Of a stretch of DNA of 44,754 nucleotides, positions 17,127 to 24,879 are shown one piece after another. The notes below the pieces were generated by a model. That model did no database searches. It had not been told where the DNA came from and saw only the letters and a program-made list of their open reading frames with translations. A program made the translations under genes and the position numbers. The first letter of the stretch is position 1. Each line of letters opens with the position of its first letter. This DNA is from Pirellulales bacterium (GTDB lineage: Bacteria; Planctomycetota; Planctomycetia; Pirellulales; UBA1268): positions 1 through 44,754 of the forward strand of contig JAFMIU010000002.1 in NCBI GenBank assembly GCA_017853835.1, given 5' to 3'.

Positions 17127-20100
17127 CGTGCGAAGCCGACGAAGAAGCTGAACAGCTGCTTGCTGTCGTAGGGGGCGTAGGCCACCGGGACGGCGAAGTC
17201 GAGCGCGATCGGAGCCGGCCCCATGGCGGGCAGCGTGATTCGAAGGCCAAAACCAGGGGCCACGCGCATGTTGTTGATCGACACGTTCGATTCCACGGTG
17301 CCAAAGTCGGTGAAGACGACACCGCGAAGCGTGTCGTCGGCGGTGATCGGGAACATGTACTCGATCGTGTTGAGCCACTCGAACGGCCCACCGACGATCG
17401 CCGCCGGCTGCCCCGGTGCGGGTTCGGTGCCAGCGACGGTCTGCCGGGGGCTGGCCCCTCGGAACACGAAGCCTCGCAGGGTGTTGTAGCCGCCGGCGAA
17501 GAAGTTGTCGTAGGCGGGCGTGTCATTGCCCGACACGCCAAGCACGGAGCCGATCGAGAGCACATGCCGGCCGGAGCCGTCGGGCCGCTCGTTCAGCAGG
17601 AAGTATTGCCGTGCCTCGGCGATGCCTCGCGGGTAGACGAAGGTGCCGATCACCTGTTCAAACTCAAACGTCGCCAGATGCCCCTGGGTCGGCAGGAACG
17701 GGCTGTCGCGGGTGTCGTGGATCAGGCCCGCGCTGAACCCATACACCGAGTTCGTGCCGAGCATGTTGACCACGTCGGGAGCGAGAATCCGTGGGTTGTA
17801 GACATCGACACTCTCCCCACGAAACCCGGCGTTGACCGAGAGGTCGGGGGCAAACTGAAACTGGTAGCCCAGCCCGATGCGTCCGCCGGTGCGGCCTTCG
17901 GCCCAGTCGTAGAACGCCCGGGTGTAGTACGAGGCCGACAGCGACAGGCCAATTCGGGTATCGAAGAGATACGGCTCCTGAAACGTCGCCATGTACCGCT
18001 GCAACTGGGTGCCCGGGGCCGCCTCGAGACGGAATCGCTGACCGGCACCACGAAACGCCGTGCCGTTCTTGATGTCGTCCCAGCTTCGCGGGAGGCGAAG
18101 AATGTCGAAGTTCTGCTCGTCGACGACGATGTTGCCCACGAGGCCGGCGTTGGAGTTGACGCCGGCACCAATCATGAGGCGACCCGTCTGCGTCTCCTCG
18201 ACGTCAACATCGACCACGACGTAGGGATCGCTTCCCGGAAAGACCTGCATCGGCTCGGCACCAAAGTCGGGCACCATGCCAGGCTGCTGGAACGCCGGTG
18301 GCTGATTCGGATCGGCCTGCACCACGGGGGTGGCACCGAAGGGGGCCGGCGTGCCGATCGCCGGCTGCAGCATGCCGGGCTGAGGAGCCCCGGGATAGGC
18401 CGGGGCCACCTGCTGCTGCACGGTGTAGACCGGGGCCGCGGGGGCCACGGTTCGCGAGTAATCGACGGCATTGGGGGCCGCCGGAGCGATCGCTGCACCA
18501 CCCCAGGGCACGGCCGCTGGAGCTGCCACGAGCGGCTGCGGTGCCGGCTGCTGCGGCCATCCTGCTGGCTGCTGATAGACAGGCTGCTGCTGATAAACGG
18601 GCTGCTGATACGCCGGCTGGCCGACCATCGGCTGTGGAGACGCCTGCTGGGCCGGCCATGCCGGGGCCACAGGACTCTGCCCACGCCACACCGGCTGACG
18701 GGCAATCGTGACGGGTGTCGCGGCGGCCTCGGGCGCGGCGTGTGGCTCGACGGCCTGTTCTTCGGGAGTCCATTCCCCTTCGACCACGAGATCGATCACC
18801 GCCTCGTCGGGACTCTGCCCGCGGAAGCCATTCGGCCTCGACGACGACGGCTCCTTCGCCACACGACTGTCGGTGGCCTCGGGCTTCGAGAACACGATCT
18901 TCGGTCCCTCGCCCTTGGCTGCATCGGCGAGGAAAAGGCTGCTCGACTTCAGTCGCCGCTCGTCGTCTCGGAGCTTTCGAATGTCGAGGATGTCGCCGGG
19001 ACGAAGCGACAGCCGGTTGAGCACGGTGCTGTGACGGGTGTGGGGGTGCTCGCCGCGGATGCGGATGTTGATCTGCCCCACGCGATACCGCTGTCCTTCG
19101 GCGATGTTGTAGACCAGGTCAAGCTGCCCTGGTTCTTCGAGGAAGCGCGGATCGGCCCGGATGTCGGCAAACACAAACCCGCGTCCGCCGTAGATGTCGC
19201 GAATGAGGTTGAGGTCGGCGTCCATCTTGGACTGGTTGAAATACTCGCCTCCCTTCAACTTGATATCGCGGTCGAGAAACTCGGATTTGAACTTCGTGTT
19301 GCCGGTGAACGAGACGTTGCGAACCGTGTAGCGGGGGCCTTCGTTGACGACGAAGGTGAGATGCACCCAGTCACGACTGCCCTCGTGGACCACCTCGACC
19401 TCGCGGCCAACCTTGGCCTGGAAAAACCCGAGGCTCCGGTAGTAGGCGGTGATCGCCTCGACGTCCTGTTCGACGACCTCGTGATCGACGTTGCCTCCAA
19501 ACATCCAGAGCACGCCCGGCTTCGACTTGATCTGCGTGAGGAGGCGGGCATCGCTGGCGATGGTGTTGCCGACGAAGCTCGTCCACAGGGCCTTCCGGTT
19601 GTGCCCCTCGTCGATGAGGAACACCGCCCCCTTGTCACCCGCCTTGTCGCCTTCGACCGTGGTCACCCGGGCCGCCTCGAACCCCTTTTCGTGGTAATGC
19701 GATTCGATCCGCCGCCGAGCTTCCTCGACCACGTAGGGATCCATCGCATCGCCCACGTCGATCTCCGACTTCTTCCGCAGCGTCCGGGTCGTGATTCGCT
19801 CGTTGCCGACATACTTCACGTAGGCCAGCATCGGGCGCTCCACCACCTGAAACACCACCACCACGCCTTCGGCGACACGGACATACTTCGGGTGGACGTC
19901 GATGAACTTCCGCGAACGATGGAGCGTGCGAACGTCTTCTTCGATCGCCTGGGCATCGAAGACCTGGCCGGCTCTCGTGACGAGCTTCGGGAGCTTTGAA
20001 ACGTCGGTCGTCCGGTTGCCCTCGATGCGAACTTCGACGATCACGTCCTCGGTTCTGGCCGCGGCATCAGCCGCCTTCGCATCGTCGACGGGCGGCAACG

Positions 20101-20209
20101 GCCTCGGCTCACCCGCCTCCTGGGCGACGAGTGAGAATCCCCACAGGCCCACCACGACGGCGCACAGGCCCCGCGACATGGAGTTCGACAACGTGGTGCG
20201 GATGGCCAT
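17123..20209 (-). CDS. bamA: Outer membrane protein assembly factor BamA with Pro/Gln-rich insert
   Basis: This protein of about 1028 residues should insert beta-barrel proteins into the outer membrane. The signal peptide ends near LVAQ/EAGE (about 31). Repeated POTRA-type segments run from about 55 to 450, for example VEVRIEGNRTTD, SFVGNTIASD, VSFTGNTKFKSE and QINIRIRGEHP. A low-complexity Pro/Gln/Ala stretch covers about 490-660. The C-terminal D15/Omp85 barrel (about 670-1028) begins VVDVDVEETQTGRLMIGAG and includes GGYNTLRGFVFRG, the counterpart of the conserved RGF barrel motif. The last residues end in Phe-rich FSFFVGFAR. Canonical BamA is about 800 residues, so the insert explains the excess. 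The ATG at 20209 was chosen because a signal peptide follows, but no Shine-Dalgarno is visible; the ATG at 20176 is an alternative. Confidence 0.88.
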   Translation of the reverse strand: MAIRTTLSNSMSRGLCAVVVGLWGFSLVAQEAGEPRPLPPVDDAKAADAAARTEDVIVEVRIEGNRTTDVSKLPKLVTRAGQVFDAQAIEEDVRTLHRSRKFIDVHPKYVRVAEGVVVVFQVVERPMLAYVKYVGNERITTRTLRKKSEIDVGDAMDPYVVEEARRRIESHYHEKGFEAARVTTVEGDKAGDKGAVFLIDEGHNRKALWTSFVGNTIASDARLLTQIKSKPGVLWMFGGNVDHEVVEQDVEAITAYYRSLGFFQAKVGREVEVVHEGSRDWVHLTFVVNEGPRYTVRNVSFTGNTKFKSEFLDRDIKLKGGEYFNQSKMDADLNLIRDIYGGRGFVFADIRADPRFLEEPGQLDLVYNIAEGQRYRVGQINIRIRGEHPHTRHSTVLNRLSLRPGDILDIRKLRDDERRLKSSSLFLADAAKGEGPKIVFSKPEATDSRVAKEPSSSRPNGFRGQSPDEAVIDLVVEGEWTPEEQAVEPHAAPEAAATPVTIARQPVWRGQSPVAPAWPAQQASPQPMVGQPAYQQPVYQQQPVYQQPAGWPQQPAPQPLVAAPAAVPWGGAAIAPAAPNAVDYSRTVAPAAPVYTVQQQVAPAYPGAPQPGMLQPAIGTPAPFGATPVVQADPNQPPAFQQPGMVPDFGAEPMQVFPGSDPYVVVDVDVEETQTGRLMIGAGVNSNAGLVGNIVVDEQNFDILRLPRSWDDIKNGTAFRGAGQRFRLEAAPGTQLQRYMATFQEPYLFDTRIGLSLSASYYTRAFYDWAEGRTGGRIGLGYQFQFAPDLSVNAGFRGESVDVYNPRILAPDVVNMLGTNSVYGFSAGLIHDTRDSPFLPTQGHLATFEFEQVIGTFVYPRGIAEARQYFLLNERPDGSGRHVLSIGSVLGVSGNDTPAYDNFFAGGYNTLRGFVFRGASPRQTVAGTEPAPGQPAAIVGGPFEWLNTIEYMFPITADDTLRGVVFTDFGTVESNVSINNMRVAPGFGLRITLPAMGPAPIALDFAVPVAYAPYDSKQLFSFFVGFAR
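18241..18740 (-). other. Low-complexity Pro/Gln/Ala-rich coding segment in bamA
   Basis: Residues about 490-660 of BamA are dominated by Pro, Gln, Ala and Tyr, with near repeats of the type QQPVYQQQPVYQQP. At DNA level this is a run of ctgctgata-like near repeats around 18560-18620. The reading frame stays open throughout. The segment is probably disordered and periplasmic, between the POTRA region and the barrel. Confidence 0.8.
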
Positions 20210-20401
20210 CAAGGGAGATCGTCCCCGGGTTGCGGCAGCGAAAGCCGCGGAGAAATAGCCGACCCGATGGAGCCGCCACAAGGCGAAAACCACCCGTGAA
20301 GATCGAGCGAACGCGAATCCTGCCCGAACGGACCGGCATCGCAGCACCACGAAGCGTCTCCAAACCGCCGCATGCTCCGCGGTTTACCCAGCCCGTGATG
20401 C

Positions 20402-20429
20402 TTGACTCGGCCGCGCTGACCGCTGTAGT
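20402..20429 (+). promoter_or_regulatory. Sigma70-like promoter for the Sua5*-YwlE/rpiB unit
   Basis: TTGACT (20402-20407, five of six bases of TTGACA) is followed after 16 bp by TGTAGT (20424-20429, four of six of TATAAT). The predicted start near 20436 leaves a leader of about 70 nt. It lies in the 295-bp divergent spacer 20210-20504 between bamA and this unit. I saw nothing else convincing in that spacer: no clear bamA promoter, RNA gene or small ORF with a good start. Confidence 0.42.
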
Positions 20430-20504
20430 TTTGAAGGAGAAGCCTGTTTTTCTGGCCGTTTTTCGCGGGCTGGGCGGTTTCGGTCCCCGACCGCGGACTC
20501 CACC

Positions 20505-21644
20505 ATGCCGCCGATGGTCATTGATGTGCGCCGATCCGACGATGCCCGCGATGTCGTGCATCGGGCGGTGCAGGCGCTGGCCGAGGGGCGGTGTGTCGCC
20601 TTTCCGACGGAAACCGACTATGTAGTCGCCGCCAGCGGACGTTTTCCCGAGGCCATCCATCGGCTCGTTCCCCTGGCCACCCGCCGCGACAACGAGCCGC
20701 TCCTGTCGCTGGCGCTCAAAAGTGCCGAGGAGGCGCTCGATTGGGCCCCACGCATCCCCCCGGTGGGACAGAGGCTCGCGCGGCGCTGCTGGCCCGGGCC
20801 CGTGGCGATGGTGGTGCCCGATGATCATCCCGAGAGTCTCGTCCAACGACTGCCTTCCGCATCGCGCGCCGCGCTCGTGGAAGCCGGGCGACTTAGGCTT
20901 CGCGTCCCAGGACACCCCCTGCTGGCCGACTGCCTCCGAATGCTGCCTGGTCCGATCGTTCTGGCGGAGCCTTGTCTTTCGCCGGACCGAATGGCGCTCA
21001 CCGCCGCCGACGTGATCGAAGCATCTGCCGACGCACTGGCCCTTGTCTTGGATGACGGTCGGACCCGGTACGCCCAGTCGCCATCCACCATCGAGCTCGA
21101 CGATGATTCTTTTCGCGTGATTCGCCCCGGCGTCGTTGGCGAAGAGACCCTCCGTCGTCTTGCCAGTCTCATGGTGCTCTTCGTGTGCACCGGCAACACC
21201 TGTCGCAGCCCGATGGCCGAGGCGATCTTCCGCTGTCTGGTGGCGGAGCGGCTTGGGTGCCAGCCCCACGAGATCGACCGGCACGGAGTGGTCGTGGCGA
21301 GTGCGGGCCTGGCGGCATGGGGCGGCGGTCCCGCCAGCGGCAACGCCGTCGAGGTGATGCGGGAGATGGGGGCCGATCTTGGGGGCCACGAGAGCCAGCC
21401 CCTGACGGAGTCCCTCGTGCAGGAGGCAGACATCATCCTCACGATGACGGCCTCCCACCGGGCCGCAATCCTTACCCAGTTTCCCGAGGCGGGCGGGCGG
21501 GTGGCGATGCTCTCGCCGGAACGCCGGGATGTGATCGACCCCGTGGGTGGAACGCTGGAAACCTACCGGAAATGCGCGTCCCAGATCCGCGGGCACGTCG
21601 CCGAAAGAATGGATACACTCGGAGTTCGACGACGGGCCCGGTGA
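20505..21644 (+). CDS. Fusion: degenerate Sua5/YrdC domain + YwlE-type protein-arginine phosphatase
   Basis: The 379-residue protein joins two domains. Residues 1-222 match Sua5/YrdC, the threonylcarbamoyl-AMP synthase of tRNA t6A synthesis: VAFPTET, CWPGPVAMVV, LRVPGHPLL and SPSTIELDD are recognisable. The KxR...SxN signature, however, is not intact: the KxR position reads ATR and the SAN position reads EPC. Residues 223-379 are a low-molecular-weight phosphatase with CTGNTCRS at 228-235 (C228, R234) and a DPVGG loop (Asp about 345). The Thr at 232 equals the Thr that gives Bacillus YwlE its phospho-arginine preference. Sua5, ywlE and rpiB homologues are neighbours in Bacillus, and rpiB follows here after 51 bp. 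The frame runs unbroken across the junction. An internal ATG at 21171 could start the phosphatase alone, but no Shine-Dalgarno is evident. Confidence 0.85.
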   Translation: MPPMVIDVRRSDDARDVVHRAVQALAEGRCVAFPTETDYVVAASGRFPEAIHRLVPLATRRDNEPLLSLALKSAEEALDWAPRIPPVGQRLARRCWPGPVAMVVPDDHPESLVQRLPSASRAALVEAGRLRLRVPGHPLLADCLRMLPGPIVLAEPCLSPDRMALTAADVIEASADALALVLDDGRTRYAQSPSTIELDDDSFRVIRPGVVGEETLRRLASLMVLFVCTGNTCRSPMAEAIFRCLVAERLGCQPHEIDRHGVVVASAGLAAWGGGPASGNAVEVMREMGADLGGHESQPLTESLVQEADIILTMTASHRAAILTQFPEAGGRVAMLSPERRDVIDPVGGTLETYRKCASQIRGHVAERMDTLGVRRRAR

Positions 21645-21695
21645 CCCGCGCGACGAAGCCCGCCAGGCGGGCGGCCAGGTGGAGTCTGTGGATTC

Positions 21696-22175
21696 ATGCG
21701 GATTGCAATCGGTAGCGACCATCGTGGCGTGGCGGCTCGACGGCGGCTCATGGGGCTGCTGGAACGCATGGGGCATGAAGTCGTCGACTGCGGATCGGAT
21801 GGCGATCAGGCGGTCGATTATCCCGATATCGCTGCGGATGTCGCTCGTCGCGTGAGCCATGGCACGGTCGATCGTGGAATCCTCCTGTGCTGCACGGGCG
21901 TCGGGATGGCGATCGCGGCCAACAAGCTGCCGGGCGTGCGTGCCGCCACCTGCCACGATGAAGTGACCGCGGAGATGAGCCGCCGGCACAACGACCTCAA
22001 CGTGCTGAGTCTTTCCGCAGAACTGATTGGCCCCGATGTGCAGGACAAAATCATCCGCACCTGGCTGTCCACCCCGTTCGAGGGTGGCCGGCACGCCCGA
22101 CGGGTCGCGAAGATCTCGGCCCTCGAAACCGAGTGCCGGGACGGGGCAGCCAGCCCATCTTCCAACCCCGGCTGA
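21696..22175 (+). CDS. rpiB: Ribose 5-phosphate isomerase B
   Basis: The 159-residue cytoplasmic enzyme interconverts ribose 5-phosphate and ribulose 5-phosphate in the pentose phosphate pathway. RpiB motifs are all present: IGSDHRG (about 5-11), DYPD near 43, the catalytic-Cys segment LCCTGVGMAIAANK (about 64-77), CHDE, and HNDLNVLSL (about 99-107). Length is normal for the family, with a short extra C-terminal tail (DGAASPSSNPG). It follows the Sua5*-YwlE fusion by 51 bp on the same strand and is probably cotranscribed. A weak AGGTGGAG lies upstream of the ATG. Confidence 0.93.
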   Translation: MRIAIGSDHRGVAARRRLMGLLERMGHEVVDCGSDGDQAVDYPDIAADVARRVSHGTVDRGILLCCTGVGMAIAANKLPGVRAATCHDEVTAEMSRRHNDLNVLSLSAELIGPDVQDKIIRTWLSTPFEGGRHARRVAKISALETECRDGAASPSSNPG

Positions 22176-22301
22176 TGGCGGGCGACCTTCGCGTGACCCA
22201 GGCAATCCTGGCCGTCATGGAAGGTGGCGAAAGGTCGACGCATCGTAGCGGTCGTGACGGCTTCGCAGCCACGAAACTGGCAAAATCCCGCTCCAAAAGC
22301 G

Positions 22302-22329
22302 TTGAAGCCCTTCGTGGCGTTGGTATCGT
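22302..22329 (+). promoter_or_regulatory. Weak sigma70-like promoter candidate
   Basis: TTGAAG (22302-22307), a 16-bp spacer and TATCGT (22324-22329) each match four of six consensus bases. It would give a leader of about 60 nt to the ATG at 22399. The rest of the 22176-22398 spacer holds only a short CCAGG/CCTGG hairpin (22198-22211) with no T-run, and no RNA gene that I can recognise. Confidence 0.3.
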
Positions 22330-22398
22330 CGAGGCTGCATCCCCGGGGTCTGGCTGCGATCAGGCCGCCCGGAGGTGTCCCCGAGGAACCCCTCCGGC

Positions 22399-22971
22399 AT
22401 GCCCCTCGCTCATCATCATCCCGATTCGCACGAAGTCGACTGCCTGATTCGCAACGGCGAGCTCCGGACGGCCATCGAGCCGTTTCTGGACGAGTCGATC
22501 TGGGAGATCGATTTCCGCAGCCTCCCCACGGCGGTGGAAAACCGCTACCTGGAGTCGATGCTGGCGTGGGAACTCGCGCCACTCACGCCGGTGGCCATGT
22601 GGTTTGAGCCGCAACTGGCCCTCCAGCCCGCCTGCACGCTCGACGACGATCAGATTCGCGATCGGCTCTGGCGCACGATCGACGCCCTCTACGAAAAGCG
22701 GATCGTCCTCGATTTCGCCGACCACCTTTCGGATCGGGATCTCTACGCGCTCATTCGCCGCGACATCCTTCCGGCGAAGGTGAAGCAGGTCGATCTTCCC
22801 GAAAACTACGTCCACTGGGACTGCAGTGCCACGCCGGACGGCGACCCCACCAACTGGCTCATCTTCTACGCCAGTGACGAAGACCGTGAGGAGTGGCGAC
22901 TCGAACAGGGACGCGAGCTTCCCGCGAAGCAGGTGCCGGGCTTCCCGCGAGCCCTTCCCGTCGCTCCCTGA
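22399..22971 (+). CDS. Conserved-looking hypothetical protein
   Basis: The 190-residue soluble, acidic protein has no signal peptide, membrane segment or recognised catalytic motif. Its composition and codon use match the neighbouring real genes. The C-terminal half has a well-ordered pattern: RRDILPAKVKQVDLPENYVHWDC, then NWLIFYASDEDREEWRLEQGREL. I associate such LPAKVK...W.C patterns with short planctomycete proteins of unknown function, from memory only. The ATG at 22399 has GAGGA 11 nt upstream; a GTG at 22375 would add eight residues. It stands alone between rpiB and the toroid protein gene. No function is proposed. Confidence 0.7.
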   Translation: MPLAHHHPDSHEVDCLIRNGELRTAIEPFLDESIWEIDFRSLPTAVENRYLESMLAWELAPLTPVAMWFEPQLALQPACTLDDDQIRDRLWRTIDALYEKRIVLDFADHLSDRDLYALIRRDILPAKVKQVDLPENYVHWDCSATPDGDPTNWLIFYASDEDREEWRLEQGRELPAKQVPGFPRALPVAP

Positions 22972-23101
22972 TTCTGGGCCCAGGGCCGCGATTCCGAAGC
23001 CATGGCGAAAACTTCGCCACGCCTCCAAGGATCTCACCGGTACGCCCGGGGCATGAAAGGCCGTATCATTCGGTCATCCCACCCCCACCGGACCCTTCAT
23101 C

Positions 23102-24202
23102 ATGCGACCGACGCGCCATCAGTTTTCCCTCACGCTCGCGATGCTTGTGGCCGCCCCCACGTTTGGTCATGCCGCCGATGCTCCGGCGATTCGCGCCGCA
23201 CTCGCCAAAGGAGCCACGTTTCTCGTTGACCACGAACAGGCCGACGATGGAAGCTTTTCGGCCGAGGTGGGGCCTGCGGTGACGGCGCTTGCGGTGACGG
23301 CGCTTGCCCGTTCTGGCATGCCCGTCAATGCGGTCCCCGTGCAGAAAGGCCTCGCGTACCTTCTCACGTTTCGTCAGCCTGACGGCGGCCTCTACGCGCC
23401 GGGATCCCCCACCGCCAACTATGAAACGTCGATCGGCCTCCTCGCGCTCGCCGCCTGCAACACCGACGGCTCGCTCGATCCCACGATCCGCGACGCTGCG
23501 GCGTTCATCAAAAACCTCCAGTGGGATGACGGCGAGGGAAAGGATCTCGCCGATCCGGCCTACGGAGGCGCCGGCTACGGCAAGAAATCACGGCCCGACC
23601 TTTCCAACACCCAGTTCATGATCGAAGCCCTTCGTTCGATCGGCACCAGCGAAAACGACCCGGCCATCCAACGGGCGCTCGAGTTCGTGTCTCGCACCCA
23701 GAATCTCCCTGGCCCCCACAACACCCTTCCCTTCGCCCCGAAGAATCCCGATGGCGGCTTCTACTACACGCCCGCTGCGGGTGGCGAGAGCCAGGCCGGC
23801 ACGACCCCGGAGGGAGGCCTTCGAAGCTACGGCTCGATGACCTACGCGGGCCTCAAGAGCATGATCTATGCCGGGGTCACGAAGGACGACCCTCGCGTCA
23901 CGGCGGCGCTCGCGTGGCTCGCGAAGCATTACACCTTCGAAGAAAACCCGGGCATGGGGGATGCCGGCCTCTACTACTATTTCCACACGGCTGCGAAGTC
24001 GCTCGGTGCCGTTGGCGCTGATGCGTTCACCGATGATGCCGGCACGGCACACGACTGGCGGGACGAACTCTCCACCGCCATCATCTCCCGCCAGCGGCCG
24101 GATGGTTCTTGGCGGAACGACAACGAACGATGGATGGAGGGCGAGGCCGATCTCGCCACTGCCTACGCCCTCCTCGCCCTTGCCGCCTGCCAGGTGCCGT
24201 GA
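23102..24202 (+). CDS. Secreted prenyltransferase/squalene-cyclase-like alpha/alpha-toroid protein
   Basis: The 366-residue protein has a signal peptide ending near GHA/ADA (about 24). The rest consists of repeated toroid motifs of the QxxDGGxxx type: HEQADDGSFSAEVGP, FRQPDGGLYAPGSP, NPDGGFYYTP and RQRPDGSWRNDNERW. These are the repeats of squalene cyclases and prenyltransferases. It lacks a clear DXDD cyclase motif and is far shorter than a hopene cyclase, so an exported binding or scaffold role is likelier than terpene cyclisation. Such single-toroid secreted proteins are common in planctomycetes but uncharacterised to my knowledge. A TATCAT box lies at 23064-23069. The 3' end faces the DUF4254 gene with an 18-bp gap. 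Confidence 0.82.
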   Translation: MRPTRHQFSLTLAMLVAAPTFGHAADAPAIRAALAKGATFLVDHEQADDGSFSAEVGPAVTALAVTALARSGMPVNAVPVQKGLAYLLTFRQPDGGLYAPGSPTANYETSIGLLALAACNTDGSLDPTIRDAAAFIKNLQWDDGEGKDLADPAYGGAGYGKKSRPDLSNTQFMIEALRSIGTSENDPAIQRALEFVSRTQNLPGPHNTLPFAPKNPDGGFYYTPAAGGESQAGTTPEGGLRSYGSMTYAGLKSMIYAGVTKDDPRVTAALAWLAKHYTFEENPGMGDAGLYYYFHTAAKSLGAVGADAFTDDAGTAHDWRDELSTAIISRQRPDGSWRNDNERWMEGEADLATAYALLALAACQVP

Positions 24203-24220
24203 CCGACGGCTGATCCCGGC

Positions 24221-24841
24221 TCAGGCGGCCTTCGCCGACTTGTAGAGATAGGGATTCATCATCGGATCGTTGTACATCTTCATCTGGCGAAACACCCGAA
24301 GCGGCCGCTGCCCGCCATAGATTTCGGCCATCAGCCGTCCCGTCGATTCGATCAGGTGCCGCCGCTGGAGATCGAGGACCACCATCCTCGCCGCCGCCTT
24401 CTCACGGTGCTCCCCGGAGGCATCGCTGCGCTCCATCTGCTCCCGCATGTGATAGCGACGGAGTTCGAGGATCGAGAGCCGATCGATCGCAGCCCCCGGC
24501 GTTTCGGTCGCCGCCGGGGCGTCCGCAGCCGCCGCGATGCCGCGGTCGGCCAGGTCGGCGATCAGCCAGTCGTCGACCTTCTCGATCGAATCGTTTCGGA
24601 GCTGGTTGTAGCGGTCGATGGCCCGCTTCACCTGGGCAATCCTGCCATCGGTGACCGTCGGGGAGCGGGCGATGTCTTCCTCATGCCAGAGGAGAAAGTT
24701 GTAGCGATGGAGGTCACACACCCTTCCACGAAGGCCTTCCTCCATGTGCTCTGCTTCGAAGTGATGCCAGTGATCGACCAGATGCGTGAGCAGGGCGTCG
24801 ATCGTCGGCATGTCAACCGGGGGCAGGGCAGGAGAGGTCAT
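24221..24841 (-). CDS. DUF4254 family protein
   Basis: The 206-residue, mostly helical, charged protein has no signal peptide. DUF4254 hallmarks are visible: HRYNFLLWHEEDIARSP near residues 45-61, the helix AIDRYNQLRNDSIEKVDDWL, and the C-terminal MKMYNDPMMNPYLY. The function of the family is unknown; I recall homologues near glycosyltransferase genes in Bacteroidota and Planctomycetota. The ATG at 24841 has GGAG 8 nt upstream. It lies 38 bp after the ketosynthase stop and closes the four-gene ACP/CLF/KS operon, so it may act with lipid or polyketide products. Confidence 0.85.
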   Translation of the reverse strand: MTSPALPPVDMPTIDALLTHLVDHWHHFEAEHMEEGLRGRVCDLHRYNFLLWHEEDIARSPTVTDGRIAQVKRAIDRYNQLRNDSIEKVDDWLIADLADRGIAAAADAPAATETPGAAIDRLSILELRRYHMREQMERSDASGEHREKAAARMVVLDLQRRHLIESTGRLMAEIYGGQRPLRVFRQMKMYNDPMMNPYLYKSAKAA

Positions 24842-24879
24842 GAGGTGGGCTCCGAAACGCGGATGTGAACGAGGGTGGA

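Noticed and set aside
18560..18620. Near repeats suggestive of a CRISPR or satellite array
   Set aside because: They are in-frame codons of the BamA Pro/Gln-rich stretch with no spacer structure.
17564..19999. Long open frame (811 codons) on the plus strand opposite bamA
   Set aside because: High-GC antisense shadow: basic, repeat-poor translation without domains, while the minus strand encodes clear POTRA and barrel motifs.
20430..20475. T-rich stretches as an intrinsic terminator in the bamA/Sua5 spacer
   Set aside because: No stem precedes them in either direction, and both flanking genes start here rather than end.
20109..22205. Long minus-strand open frame opposite the Sua5*-YwlE and rpiB genes
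   Set aside because: It spans two genes with strong motifs on the other strand and has no recognisable domains of its own.
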